Shown here: one piece after another, positions 15,402-24,732 of the stretch
How the letters are laid out: each line of letters begins with the position of its first letter
How positions within the stretch are numbered: position 1 is the first letter of the stretch
Assembly: GCF_000769115.1 (NCBI RefSeq)
Contig: NZ_JQZV01000013.1
Span: forward strand, 495,545-559,544
Reading direction: 5' to 3'
Source of the DNA: Porphyromonas canoris
Lineage (GTDB): Bacteria; Bacteroidota; Bacteroidia; Bacteroidales; Porphyromonadaceae
DNA: 64,000 nucleotides
Translations under genes and position numbers: made by a program
Notes under the pieces: generated by a model
The model's input: the letters and a program-made list of their open reading frames with translations, nothing else
The model's database searches: none
What the model was told of the DNA's origin: nothing

Positions 15402-17238
15402 ACCTGCAATACTTGTAATAGGAGGGACAACGGAAGGCAAGATAGCCGCCAAGGTGTGCGACGAAGCCGCGAAACCTTACTTCTACTCCACGAAAAACCG
15501 TTCGGGCGAAGTGGAATGCGCTCACGGCATACGCCTTACGGGCGGATTGGATGAAGAGAGTATGCCTCGTTTTTGCAGGGATAACGGTGTGGCTCTTATC
15601 ATAGATGCGGCTCATCCTTTTGCCTTGAATGTCCATGCCAATATCGGCAGGACGGCAGAGCTGTTGCCGGATATTTCGACCATTCGTATGGAACGTTCGT
15701 TTCCGCAAGTGGATTCACGCATCATTCCGTTCGATAGTTATCAGGATGCCATTGCCTATCTTTTCGAGCAGGACATCACTTCGCTGCTTGCTCTTACGGG
15801 CGTCAATACGATAGCAAAGCTGAAAGATTATTGGACGAAACACACTTGCGTTTTCCGGATAATGCGGAGAGAGGAGTCGCTGGAGAGTGTCAAGGCAAAC
15901 GACTTTCCATTCGAACAGATTGTCTTCTATGACGATGAGCAGGACGATGAAGCTCTTTTCAAGAAAGTGCAGCCACAGGCAATCATCACCAAAGAGAGCG
16001 GTGAGAGCGGAGGTTTTGCGGATAAAGTGAACGTTGCACTGCGTATGGGAATACCGGTGTTGGTGATACGCCGTCCGCCTCTGCCTTATAATCCTACGGA
16101 AACAGTCTATGGACCTCACGGACTGAGAAAGAAGATCGAAGCTCTTCTTCCCTCATTTTTCCCGCAAAAGACCGGATTCACCACCGGCTCATGCGCTACG
16201 GCTGCCACGAAAGCAGCCATCACAACGCTTCTTACAGGCGAAGAGCAGGAGACAAGTGAGATTTTACTACCCAACGGAGAGCCGGTAACTCTCCCCATTG
16301 CATCTACCGGAGTGGAGAGCGATGGCGGTATCATCTGTTGTGTGATAAAGCAGGCAGGAGACGACCCCGATATTACCGATGGTCTGGAGATCTGTTCGTC
16401 CGTTTCTTGGAGCAGGGATGTGCCGAAGGGAGAAGTGAGATTTCTAAACGGCGAAGGTGTCGGCGTGGTTACGCTTCCGGGTTTGGGGCTTGAGATCGGA
16501 GGACCTGCCGTGAATGCCACTCCTCGAAAGATGATGACGGCAGAGGTGTTGCGCACGCTCGACCATTACGGCTACCACCCGGATATGGGCATCAACATCA
16601 GAGTCTCGGTACCTAAAGGGCGAGAGACGGCAGGCAAGACCTTCAACCCTCGTCTCGGTATAGAGGGCGGAATATCCATACTCGGCTCATCCGGTATAGT
16701 GAAACCTTTCTCCACGGAAGCGTTTATAGCCTCTATCAAGAGAGAGGCTCAGGTCTCCAAAGCAGTAGGTGTAACGCATCTTGTGATCAACTCCGGAGCA
16801 AAGAGCGAAAGGTATCTTAAAGCGCTCTATCCCGATTTTCTCCCTCAAGCATTCGTACAGTATGGCAACTTTATAGGTGAAACGCTGAAGATTGCAGAGG
16901 ATTTGGCATTCGAGCAGGTTACGCTCTGCGTGATGATAGGTAAGGCTGTCAAACTGGCTGAAGGTGCTCTGGATACGCACAGTAAGAAAGGCGTGATGAA
17001 CAAAACCTTTTTGCAGGAAGTGGCAAAGGAGTCGGGATGCTCTTCGGAGACCATCCGGCAGATCGGAGAGATCACTTTGGCACGCCAGCTTTGGGAGATT
17101 GTCCCGGCGGAGGAGCGTCTATTTTTCGACAGACTGATCTCTTTATGCCGCCGGCACTGCTCGTCTCTGTTTACGCATGGAGCTTTTCATATATTGCTGA
17201 TGGACGATGAGGGCAATGTTCATCGCTCTTCTGTCTGA
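15394..17238 (+). CDS. Fused precorrin-6A reductase (CbiJ/CobK) and cobalt-precorrin-5B C1-methyltransferase (CbiD)
   Basis: A 614-residue two-domain corrin enzyme. Residues about 1-250 are the NAD(P)H-dependent CbiJ/CobK reductase: ILVIGGTTEGKIAAKVCDE, IIDAAHPFALNVHANI, LLALTGVNTIAKLKDYW. From about residue 258 comes CbiD, opening with KTGFTTGSCATAATKAA and containing VTLPGLGLEIGGPAVNATP, GIEGGISILGSSGIVKPF and VCVMIGKAVKLAEG-like sequence (here LCVMIGKAVKLAEG). The two steps are adjacent in the anaerobic pathway, which makes fusion reasonable. The junction reads through without a frame change. Such fusions are known in Bacteroidota. The gene overlaps cobI by 8 bases. Confidence 0.92.
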   Translation: MSEPAILVIGGTTEGKIAAKVCDEAAKPYFYSTKNRSGEVECAHGIRLTGGLDEESMPRFCRDNGVALIIDAAHPFALNVHANIGRTAELLPDISTIRMERSFPQVDSRIIPFDSYQDAIAYLFEQDITSLLALTGVNTIAKLKDYWTKHTCVFRIMRREESLESVKANDFPFEQIVFYDDEQDDEALFKKVQPQAIITKESGESGGFADKVNVALRMGIPVLVIRRPPLPYNPTETVYGPHGLRKKIEALLPSFFPQKTGFTTGSCATAATKAAITTLLTGEEQETSEILLPNGEPVTLPIASTGVESDGGIICCVIKQAGDDPDITDGLEICSSVSWSRDVPKGEVRFLNGEGVGVVTLPGLGLEIGGPAVNATPRKMMTAEVLRTLDHYGYHPDMGINIRVSVPKGRETAGKTFNPRLGIEGGISILGSSGIVKPFSTEAFIASIKREAQVSKAVGVTHLVINSGAKSERYLKALYPDFLPQAFVQYGNFIGETLKIAEDLAFEQVTLCVMIGKAVKLAEGALDTHSKKGVMNKTFLQEVAKESGCSSETIRQIGEITLARQLWEIVPAEERLFFDRLISLCRRHCSSLFTHGAFHILLMDDEGNVHRSSV

Positions 17239-17278
17239 ACTCTTTTCTCTCTCCTTAAACCGATTTTTCGTATATCGC

Positions 17279-18481
17279 ATGAAACCGATACAGACTACTC
17301 TTTTCGCTTTGGCACTGCTCTTTTTTTCTGCCAAGATGTATGCTCAAAACTTTTACAGAGCCGAGCGTCCGGTCTTATCGGCTATGGAGATGAAGCGTGG
17401 AGAGCTTTCTCTTGATGTCGAAGCGGAAGCATTTTTCAGAAACAACGAGTATGCCAACAGCATTATAGCAGACTACACGCTTCCCGGATACCGTGCGGCA
17501 TTCGATCTGACCTACGACCTCAAGAGCGTTATCCCTGTCCGCCTCTCTCTGGGAGCGGAAAATCTCTACTTTTTTGGAGCGTCCAGATACCCGGCTGCTA
17601 TCGCTTACAGCGACCTCCCATACTGGAAAGATGAAAACCCGTACACGCGTTTTCGGATAAAACCACGCTTTAGAGCCGCAATGGCACCGAGCAAAGAGTG
17701 GCTGATCATACTGGGCAGACTGGAGGGTTTAGGCAGACACAAGCTCATCGAACCTCTTTTCCATTCGGAGCTGAACCTCACATCCGACTCCGAGAACGGC
17801 TTCCAGCTCCGTTACGATACGCCTCGAAGATATTTCGATCTCTGGATAGACTGGCAGAGCTTCATATTCAAACACGCCACTCATCCCGAAGCGTTTGTTG
17901 CAGGAGCCAATCTGAGACAGAGGCTTTTCACGGCTCACACGGAGAGCAAGCATACTCTGGATCTCTCCTTACAGTTTATCGCTCATCATCGGGGCGGAAA
18001 ACTCAATGACATACATCCCGATACCGTTCACACTTGGGTCAATGCCTCAGTGGGAGCAGTGCATATGATACCCGGACTCATCCGTAACAGGTACACGCTT
18101 AAATCCGAAGCGTATCTGCTCTTATACTCTCAACGAGGCGGACACTTCGCTTCCGACAAAGGTTGGGGAGCTTATGGGAAGATGACGTTGGAGTCCGAAA
18201 GCGTTCAGCTCTTCGGCTCTCTCTGGTATGGGAAAGGCTTTTTGGGTGTGTTGGGATCGCCTTTTGTGCAGAGCATAGACAGGCACGGCGCATTTTATAA
18301 TGCCGATAGGAGCTTTGCTTTCGGGCAGATAGGAGCTTCTTATAAGATAGTGGAGCGCAACTTATACACCTTTGGGGCGGAGGCCTCGCTATGGATACAT
18401 CCGCAAGCCTCCTCGCTCACGAGTCATCATTTGGGCGTTTACATCAGCGTTTCGCCCTCTTTTCTGCTGAAACGTTTCTGA
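17279..18481 (+). CDS. Outer-membrane beta-barrel protein of unknown function
   Basis: A 400-residue exported protein. The N-terminus MKPIQTTLFALALLFFSAKMYAQ is a signal peptide ending at AQ. The rest is made of alternating hydrophobic/polar strands rich in Tyr, Phe and Trp and ends in a C-terminal Phe (SPSFLLKRF), as outer-membrane barrels do. There is no N-terminal plug or TonB box, so it is not a TonB-dependent receptor. The start at 17279 is 40 bases after cbiJ/cbiD. The longer frame begins inside the preceding gene. Position suggests co-transcription with the cobalamin genes, so a link to cobalt or corrin handling is possible but unproven. Confidence 0.75.
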   Translation: MKPIQTTLFALALLFFSAKMYAQNFYRAERPVLSAMEMKRGELSLDVEAEAFFRNNEYANSIIADYTLPGYRAAFDLTYDLKSVIPVRLSLGAENLYFFGASRYPAAIAYSDLPYWKDENPYTRFRIKPRFRAAMAPSKEWLIILGRLEGLGRHKLIEPLFHSELNLTSDSENGFQLRYDTPRRYFDLWIDWQSFIFKHATHPEAFVAGANLRQRLFTAHTESKHTLDLSLQFIAHHRGGKLNDIHPDTVHTWVNASVGAVHMIPGLIRNRYTLKSEAYLLLYSQRGGHFASDKGWGAYGKMTLESESVQLFGSLWYGKGFLGVLGSPFVQSIDRHGAFYNADRSFAFGQIGASYKIVERNLYTFGAEASLWIHPQASSLTSHHLGVYISVSPSFLLKRF

Positions 18482-18491
18482 TAAGAACTTC

Positions 18492-19583
18492 CTATCTATC
18501 CTTTCTCCCTTTTACGAAGTAGAGATAGACCGGGAAGTGATCCGCATATCCTCCTCTGTATTCCCCTGCCACAAATGTACGAGAAGGGTAACCCTTGTAC
18601 TGACCGTCAGGCTCTGTGAGAAGAGAAGAATTGACAATAAATGCCCTGTATCCCTTATCCGGATCTGCATAAACGGTAAATCCGTCGGGGTTTGAAGCTG
18701 TTCCGAAGACCGCATTTTTATTGATCATCAACATGTCGAACAGGTTCCAGGCATCCTGATGAGCCAGAGTCCCGTAACCGTCTGCGTATAGAGCGTGCAT
18801 GGGAGAGAGCAGGTCGGACGGCTCTTTGAGCAGGTCTGCAGACGGCAGTGCCCGTAGTCCGTTTACGATACTTGGGCTTACGGGATCATCGTTGAAGTCG
18901 CCCATCAGAACCACCTTAGCCTCCGGAGAGCAAGCCACAATGGAGTCGCTCATCTGTCTCATCGTAACGGCGGCAGCCATTCTTCGCTTTAGGGAGATCT
19001 GTTCACCCCCGAAACGGGATGGCCAGTGTCCTACGATAAAGTGAAATGTCTCGCCTTCGTGGCGCATCTCGACGTGTAGGAGGTCTCTTGTCTTAATATG
19101 TTCTTCGTCTGGGATCACTACCGGCTTGATGCCTGAGCTTACCACTTCAAACATCTCTTTGCGGTAGAGCAGAGCGCAGTCTATGCCTCTGGGATCGGGC
19201 GATTCGTAATGTATGATGCCGTAGCCCTTATCCGCTATCGCCGGCATTTTGACAAGATCTTCCAGTACATACCTGTTTTCTATTTCGGCTAAACCGAGAA
19301 TATCCGGACCGCCCATACCTCCTATGAGAGATATGGCTTTTGACATGTTGTGCAACTTGTGTTGATACTTTTTGGTGTCCCACTTGTTCTTGCCTTTTGG
19401 AGTGAACTCTTCATCGTTCACCTTGGGCTGATTGATGGTGTCAAAGAGATTTTCCAGATTGTAGAACGCTACACTGAAATACTTTTCCGACCTCTTTTGT
19501 CCGGGTTGTGCACTCGAAGACAGGGCTGCAAATGCCGATAGTATGCACACGCATGCTATCAAGCCGATATACTTTCCTTTCAT
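18492..19583 (-). CDS. Exported endonuclease/exonuclease/phosphatase (EEP) family protein
   Basis: A 363-residue secreted or periplasmic phosphodiesterase-like protein. The signal peptide is MKGKYIGLIACVCILSAFAA with cleavage near SSAQ. The EEP (DNase I-like) fold shows FYNLENLFDT (metal Asn), LGLAEIENRYVLEDL (metal Glu), HFIVGHWPSR, VLMGDFNDDP and the C-terminal YADHFPVYLYF (catalytic Asp-His). The substrate (DNA or a phosphate ester) cannot be told. It converges with the barrel-protein gene, the stops being 10 bases apart. A family I repeat begins about 150 bases upstream of its start. Confidence 0.88.
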   Translation of the reverse strand: MKGKYIGLIACVCILSAFAALSSSAQPGQKRSEKYFSVAFYNLENLFDTINQPKVNDEEFTPKGKNKWDTKKYQHKLHNMSKAISLIGGMGGPDILGLAEIENRYVLEDLVKMPAIADKGYGIIHYESPDPRGIDCALLYRKEMFEVVSSGIKPVVIPDEEHIKTRDLLHVEMRHEGETFHFIVGHWPSRFGGEQISLKRRMAAAVTMRQMSDSIVACSPEAKVVLMGDFNDDPVSPSIVNGLRALPSADLLKEPSDLLSPMHALYADGYGTLAHQDAWNLFDMLMINKNAVFGTASNPDGFTVYADPDKGYRAFIVNSSLLTEPDGQYKGYPSRTFVAGEYRGGYADHFPVYLYFVKGRKDR

Positions 19584-19735
19584 GTTTTTCTCTGTTTATA
19601 TGGTGCCGAAAGCTACTCTTCGTGAGAATATCGCTTTTCGGTGGCACAAAGTAAGAAAATTTGAAAGGAATAAGCAAAAGAATAGACAAAAACTCTGTTT
19701 TGAGAGCCGTAAAAATCGCTTCGGATGAGTCCGGA

Positions 19736-20288
19736 TTTTTATATATTCCATCCCGAAAAATACTCCCTTTTTTTGCTCTCTCTATTTTGGTCGGAGATGG
19801 TGTTTTCAGAGCATGACCAAATTGTTAAATCAACCCCGGTTTATTAACACAAATTCCGATACCTGTTCATCCAAAACGGTAAACGAGCATATTGTTTCGG
19901 CTTAACGTGTTTAATTTTTCAATGAACACGTTTACCGATTTCATTTAATACGTTTACCGGATTCAATTAACGTGTTTAGAATTTTTGGTTAATCTGTTGA
20001 ACATTAGTGTTTTATCTGTTTTTGCCATGAAAAGTGCATTTTCAGGAGGATTTCTTTATTTGGAATTGTTTACAATCAAGGGTGTTAAATTTTAGGGTTA
20101 TTAACTCGAAAAAGGCTCATGGATTCGATCGGGAGGAAAAATTTTTCAAGGATGGGCTGGTTTTGTATCCTGTTGTTTATGAGAAGATTATAGGGATATT
20201 TGAAAGCAGACAGATGAAAATGCTCTCAAAAAGAGAGGAAAAGGAGCGATGAAAAACAGGGGAGAGCCGCATCCGTTTTTATATAAAA
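19736..20288 (-). repeat. Dispersed intergenic element, family I, copy 2
   Basis: About 553 bp, same element as 8114-8657 but reversed. It is bounded by TTTTTATATATTCCATCCCG at 19736 and TTTTTATATAAAA at 20276-20288. The four 21-22 bp units, read on the minus strand, start TAAACACGTTAATTG, TAAACGTATTAAATG, TAAACGTGTTCATTG and TAAACACGTTAAGCC; this core is almost identical to copy 1. It lies between the end of the DUF4268 gene and the start of the endonuclease-like gene. Its right boundary merges with the T tail of a terminator. Confidence 0.85.
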
Positions 20289-20314
20289 GCGACAGCCCTA
20301 AGGCTGTCGCTTTT
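20285..20314 (-). terminator. Terminator of the lepA-to-DUF4268 gene run
   Basis: A perfect 13-bp stem AAAAGCGACAGCC / GGCTGTCGCTTTT with a 4-base loop. On the minus strand it ends in TTTTATATAAAAA, which is also the boundary of the family I repeat. Confidence 0.85.
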
Positions 20315-20342
20315 GTTAGAAAAGAGTCTTTCCGTTTTATAT

Positions 20343-20807
20343 TTATACCTCAAAGGAGATGTATGGTTTTATCTCCAAAAAATTGCGTTCGAGAAGATAC
20401 ATATACTTTGCCATGAAAGAGAAGTAGTCTCCCCACTGTTGCGGCACATGATAGTCGAATGCGCTTTCCTTGTAGATGCCGATCTGCGTTACACGCTTGC
20501 CCACTTCTGTGGTGGTCTCCGTGCGGATCTCAAGGGGCAGATCTATGTCCTGTTGGAGAGTCTCCATATACGGTATGATGCGCTCAAGCATTTCGGCTCT
20601 CTCGTGATGTGCATTGTGGCTCAGCTCTATGACCACTGCCACGTGCCGGCGTTCCACTATAAACTTCAGTGCAACGCCTTTCACTTTGGTGTGGTGCAGT
20701 ATCCAGAGCTTTTTTCTGCCACGCAGCGAGGGTTGTACCGACGCATATCGGGCAAAAGCGTTCCAGAATTCGGTTTTGAGAGCAGCTAATTCGGCTTTTG
20801 TGTACAT
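20343..20807 (-). CDS. DUF4268-domain protein
   Basis: A 154-residue cytoplasmic protein of a conserved Bacteroidota family with no assigned reaction. Features: MYTKAELAALKTEFWNAFARY at the start, KLWILHHTKVKGVALKFIV, and VPQQWGDYFSFMAKYMYLLERNF, a pattern seen in DUF4268 proteins. I start it at the ATG at 20807, 10 bases after the lipB stop. An earlier ATG at 20831 would overlap lipB by 14 bases. It is the last gene of a long minus-strand run. Confidence 0.78.
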   Translation of the reverse strand: MYTKAELAALKTEFWNAFARYASVQPSLRGRKKLWILHHTKVKGVALKFIVERRHVAVVIELSHNAHHERAEMLERIIPYMETLQQDIDLPLEIRTETTTEVGKRVTQIGIYKESAFDYHVPQQWGDYFSFMAKYMYLLERNFLEIKPYISFEV

Positions 20808-20817
20808 CGGGATGAGA

Positions 20818-21534
20818 TTAGAACGTTGCAAGCTCTATGCGAGATATGCCCCACTCTTGCGCAAGCAGTTCTATGAGTCTTCTCTCTATGTCTTCCATGG
20901 GAGGAAGAGAAGAGGAGACCAGACGCTCCATGGTGGTAACACCCTTATCGGTAAATCCGCAGGGGTTGATCAGGTTATAGATAGAGGTGTCGAGATCTAC
21001 ATTGAGCGCCAAGCCGTGCATGGTGATGTACTTCGAGCAGTAGATGCCCACGGCACACACTTTGTCGTAGCTGCGTTCTCCGGGAACCCATACACCGGAT
21101 GCGCCTTCGATCCGAGTGGTATTCCTGAAACCATATTCGGCAAGGAGCTTCATGACAGCCTCTTCCAGACTCCAGACATACTTCTTTACCCCGATGCCGA
21201 GATCTTCAAGGTCTATGATGGGATAGACCGTAAGCTGTCCCGGACCATGGTAAGTAACATCTCCGCCTCTGGAGGTGTGGTGGAGTTCTACGCCTCTTTC
21301 GGTGAGTACATCCTTTGAGAAGAGGATATTGTGAGGGTCTGCGTGCTTTCCCATCGTGATGACGGGTGTGTGCGTCAGGCTTATGAGGGCATGGCGAGCC
21401 GGTTCCAACTCTCTTTTTCTGAGGAGTGCTTCGTTGAACAACTGCTCTTGCAGGGTAAGACCTGTTGCATAAGGGATCTCCCTCAGCGTGGTATAGTGGA
21501 GTATTTTATCTGTCTGTTGCTGTTCTGTTGTCAT
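20818..21534 (-). CDS. lipB: Octanoyltransferase (lipoate biosynthesis)
   Basis: Transfers octanoyl from acyl-carrier protein to the lipoyl domains of 2-oxoacid dehydrogenases and GcvH. Family motifs are all present: HTSRGGDVTYHGPGQLTVYP at about residues 86-105, Lys158 in DKVCAVGI, the TMHGLALNV segment, and the catalytic Cys192 in NLINPCGF. Length of 238 residues is normal. It starts with ATG 33 bases after the AddB-like gene. Confidence 0.95.
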   Translation of the reverse strand: MTTEQQQTDKILHYTTLREIPYATGLTLQEQLFNEALLRKRELEPARHALISLTHTPVITMGKHADPHNILFSKDVLTERGVELHHTSRGGDVTYHGPGQLTVYPIIDLEDLGIGVKKYVWSLEEAVMKLLAEYGFRNTTRIEGASGVWVPGERSYDKVCAVGIYCSKYITMHGLALNVDLDTSIYNLINPCGFTDKGVTTMERLVSSSLPPMEDIERRLIELLAQEWGISRIELATF

Positions 21535-21567
21535 GGTTGTTTATGGTGTTAGTAAGTGTTACTTTTC

Positions 21568-24500
21568 CTATATCTCCTCTTCCGTGTCATCTTCTTCCTC
21601 TTGTATGCCGAACTTATTTGCCCAACAGCTTTCGCTCATGTGGCATTTGGTACAGGATTTGGTGTTGGGAGTATAGGGATTGTCCGGGTTGATGATTTCG
21701 GTCAAAAGCTCTTGCATGAAGGGGAGAAAAGTCTCCCGGTAGTCTTTTGCGTAGTCTCTTATCTCGTCTGCATCCATTTCTCTCTTTTCTCCACCATTTT
21801 TGGGGAACTTGAAGTAGTTGATCGGAGTGGCATCGTAGGTCTTGAGAATCATCGGACAGACACCTTCATATCGGGAGTTCAACATACCGGCTTCGCTATC
21901 GGACGGAGCAGAGAGAAGTGCCTCACAGTACAGAAGAAGCTGGACAATGGCGAGCTTCTTGAAAGAGGGGAGCTTTTCCATGGATAACTCTTGGGGAAGA
22001 GTGGTTTCGTCTCTACCGCTCTTATAGTCCACTATCCGCAGTATCCGGGTATCCGTATCGAGCCGGTCTATGGTCATCGTAAAGTTGACCTCCTCTCCGT
22101 TACCTACCGGAAGAGGGAGCTTATACTCCTTCTCTCCTGCGATGAAGTAGTATGGAGTCTCCTCTTGCTCCAGATCGGTGCGGATAATCTTAAAGACCTG
22201 ATCACAAGCATTGGCGAAGAGTGCGGTGTTGAACCCTTTCGGATCATTGGGAACACCGCTTGAGCCGGACATATAATAGTTGTAGGAGCTGCGAAGCTCG
22301 CTTATCACATGATGCTCTTCTTCTTCCAGCCACGACTTGAGTTGCTCTTTAGAGATGAGTCCGGGCTTATCCGGAGATGAGAGGAACTTCCGATAGAGGT
22401 TGTTCATACTCCTGTGTATGATGCTTCCTATAAGGGCAGGGTCGAGAAGTTCTTTGAAACCGGTCTCCTCTTTTATCCCATATATATAGGTGTAATAAAA
22501 CTGTCTGGGGCAGGAGAGATACCTCTTTATGGAAGAAGCGGAGAGATACTTACCACTTTCGGGATCCGTGATTTCGGCAATGAACTTCCGTACCAGCTTT
22601 CTGTCTATCTCCTTATTCAGATCCGGATTTTTATCCATGATGAGAGGATAGTGAGCACTCTTGTAGGAGACTTTGATGCCATGAATGAAGTCGAGCTGGC
22701 GGATAAAACGAGAGACTTCTCCCAATGAGCCTTTTCCCTTTCGGGTATCGTAGGTGAAGACGATCCTCTCTGCCGATGAGATGAGACGATAGAAGTGGTA
22801 GGCTCTGACCTGCTCGTGCCATTCGTAAGTAGGCAATTGGAACCCGACTCGAAGCGTCATGGGGATAATGCCGGATATGCTTCTCCTGGGCGGTAGAAGT
22901 CCTTCTTGCGCATCGGGAATATAGAGGGTATCGAAGTCGAGTCCTCTTGTTTCGAGCACTCCCATGATTTGGAGTCCGTGAAGAGGCTCTCCCTCGAAAG
23001 GAATGGACTGCGATTTGAATATGGTCAGCATCATCGAAGCCACAGTTTTGAGCGTAAAAGGAGGCAGAGTGGAGAGGGTCTGGGAGCGGTGCAGACGGAG
23101 CAGGTCTTCAAAAAGCTGCTCTTGCGTCTTCACGATCTTTAGCAGATGCGGAACGACATAAAACTCTGCATTGGTGCGCTCGACTGCTTCTTTCTCGGCT
23201 TTGAGCTTATACTCTTCGGATCTCCACTCTTCACTCTCTTCAGGCTTTTTGTATCTGACGTCTGCAATGAGCCGCAAGATGCTCTTCAGATAGGGTAGAA
23301 GAGCAGAGCCGTCATCCGCAGAGAGTGGTAGAAAGATCCGTTTGAAAAACTCTGTTTCCGTTGCTGTGAAGGAGTGAGAATATTTCGACTTGGAAAGAAA
23401 ACCGGCAGGGTTGAGAAGCTGATCGGATGGAATGTAAAATATGCGCTCTCTCTCCATAGTCTTGAGTATGGCTGCGGAGGCTTCTCCTATGATATCGGAG
23501 ACGATGTAGTTGGATAGCACACGTTCGACATCCGTATGGTGATATTCCACTGTTCCGGCTTCGTTTCGTTTTGCTCTCAGGTGCATCCGGATAAGAGTCT
23601 CTATATAACCGATGTACGATGAGCCTTTGACAGGGTACCCCATCGTTATATTCAACTCCGGAACAGAGGATGGAATGTTGTTGAGTAAAGGTAGCAGGAG
23701 CGACTCGTTGGGCAGAATGATGGCGGTGTGAAGCTGATCTCCGGATGAGAGCGATGGGTTTTGCTCCAAAAACTGTCCTATCACTCTGCTTTGGGCTACA
23801 CTTGAAGGAACGCTGTAAACAGACACTTCCGGAACGGTCTGCTTGATCTTATACTCTATATAGTCCGTATCTCCCGGTGAAGGAGAGGGGAAGAGTTTCA
23901 GATTTTGCTCTTTGAAGTAGAGCGCTTTGCCGTTGGGAAGAAGTGCTTCGAAACGGTAATCCCAATAGAAGATGGTGGATGCGTGCTCTTTGAAGAGAGA
24001 TAAGAGCCGCTGTTCGACTGGTGTAAGAGCATTCAGCCCCACGAATACGAAGGTCGTTTTAGAGGAAGAGAGGGGAGTGGGATCGGCTTGGAGCTGTTCC
24101 AATAATGCCCGTAACGCCATGCCTTCATAGGCAAGATTTTCGTCTTGCAGCTCTTCTCTGAACTTGAAATAGAGCTTGCAGACTCTCTCCCAAAAGAGTA
24201 GAAAACGACGATGATAGACATCACTCTGTCCGGATTCCGGCAAACTGTGGAGAAATGGCTTCAATGCTTCTCTCTGCTCTTCGGATAGATAGGAAGTGTC
24301 GCCCTCTAATTCTTTGAGATCTCTCAGGTTTCGGAACAGAGCCCCGGCATCTATCAAGTGTTTGTCTATATCGTTAAAATCGCTGAGAATAAGAGAGGAG
24401 AGAGAGTAGAAAGCATCGAAGTTTCGAGTGGAAAGGCTCTCATCTTCTTCATTTTCTCCCGCTAGCTCCTGGCAGAGTTGCAGATAACAGATGTAGAGTC

Positions 24501-24732
24501 GGTATGCAAGGAGGACAGGGTCGGCATTGGTACTCTTGCTCATCTTACCTAAAAACTCTTCGAGAGTAACTATTTCAGGAGAGAGTATAGGCAGATCCGC
24601 CGTGGCGTGTTGGCGTATGTAGTGCCGAAAAAACACTCCGCTACGTCTGTTGGGAAAGATGAATGTGTAGCGGTATAAATCCGAACGATGTGCCGAGACA
24701 AAGTGATCGGCTATTTGTTGTAAAAGTTTCAC
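21568..24732 (-). CDS. addB: AddB-like exonuclease subunit (PD-(D/E)XK nuclease)
   Basis: A 1054-residue recombination protein resembling the AddB subunit of AddAB, which processes double-strand DNA ends. The N-terminus has FIFPNRRSGVFFRHY, a helicase-like fold without an active Walker A. The C-terminal nuclease shows LSCPRQFYYTYIYG (first cluster cysteine), RIVDYKSGRDE (catalytic Asp and Lys), and CTKCHMSESC (C-x2-C-x5-C), so a 4Fe-4S cluster of the AddB/Cas4 type is expected. The start is GTG, sharing GTGA with the yfcE stop. No addA lies next to it, which is unusual. The call could also be a general AddB-family nuclease. Confidence 0.82.
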   Translation of the reverse strand: MKLLQQIADHFVSAHRSDLYRYTFIFPNRRSGVFFRHYIRQHATADLPILSPEIVTLEEFLGKMSKSTNADPVLLAYRLYICYLQLCQELAGENEEDESLSTRNFDAFYSLSSLILSDFNDIDKHLIDAGALFRNLRDLKELEGDTSYLSEEQREALKPFLHSLPESGQSDVYHRRFLLFWERVCKLYFKFREELQDENLAYEGMALRALLEQLQADPTPLSSSKTTFVFVGLNALTPVEQRLLSLFKEHASTIFYWDYRFEALLPNGKALYFKEQNLKLFPSPSPGDTDYIEYKIKQTVPEVSVYSVPSSVAQSRVIGQFLEQNPSLSSGDQLHTAIILPNESLLLPLLNNIPSSVPELNITMGYPVKGSSYIGYIETLIRMHLRAKRNEAGTVEYHHTDVERVLSNYIVSDIIGEASAAILKTMERERIFYIPSDQLLNPAGFLSKSKYSHSFTATETEFFKRIFLPLSADDGSALLPYLKSILRLIADVRYKKPEESEEWRSEEYKLKAEKEAVERTNAEFYVVPHLLKIVKTQEQLFEDLLRLHRSQTLSTLPPFTLKTVASMMLTIFKSQSIPFEGEPLHGLQIMGVLETRGLDFDTLYIPDAQEGLLPPRRSISGIIPMTLRVGFQLPTYEWHEQVRAYHFYRLISSAERIVFTYDTRKGKGSLGEVSRFIRQLDFIHGIKVSYKSAHYPLIMDKNPDLNKEIDRKLVRKFIAEITDPESGKYLSASSIKRYLSCPRQFYYTYIYGIKEETGFKELLDPALIGSIIHRSMNNLYRKFLSSPDKPGLISKEQLKSWLEEEEHHVISELRSSYNYYMSGSSGVPNDPKGFNTALFANACDQVFKIIRTDLEQEETPYYFIAGEKEYKLPLPVGNGEEVNFTMTIDRLDTDTRILRIVDYKSGRDETTLPQELSMEKLPSFKKLAIVQLLLYCEALLSAPSDSEAGMLNSRYEGVCPMILKTYDATPINYFKFPKNGGEKREMDADEIRDYAKDYRETFLPFMQELLTEIINPDNPYTPNTKSCTKCHMSESCWANKFGIQEEEDDTEEEI

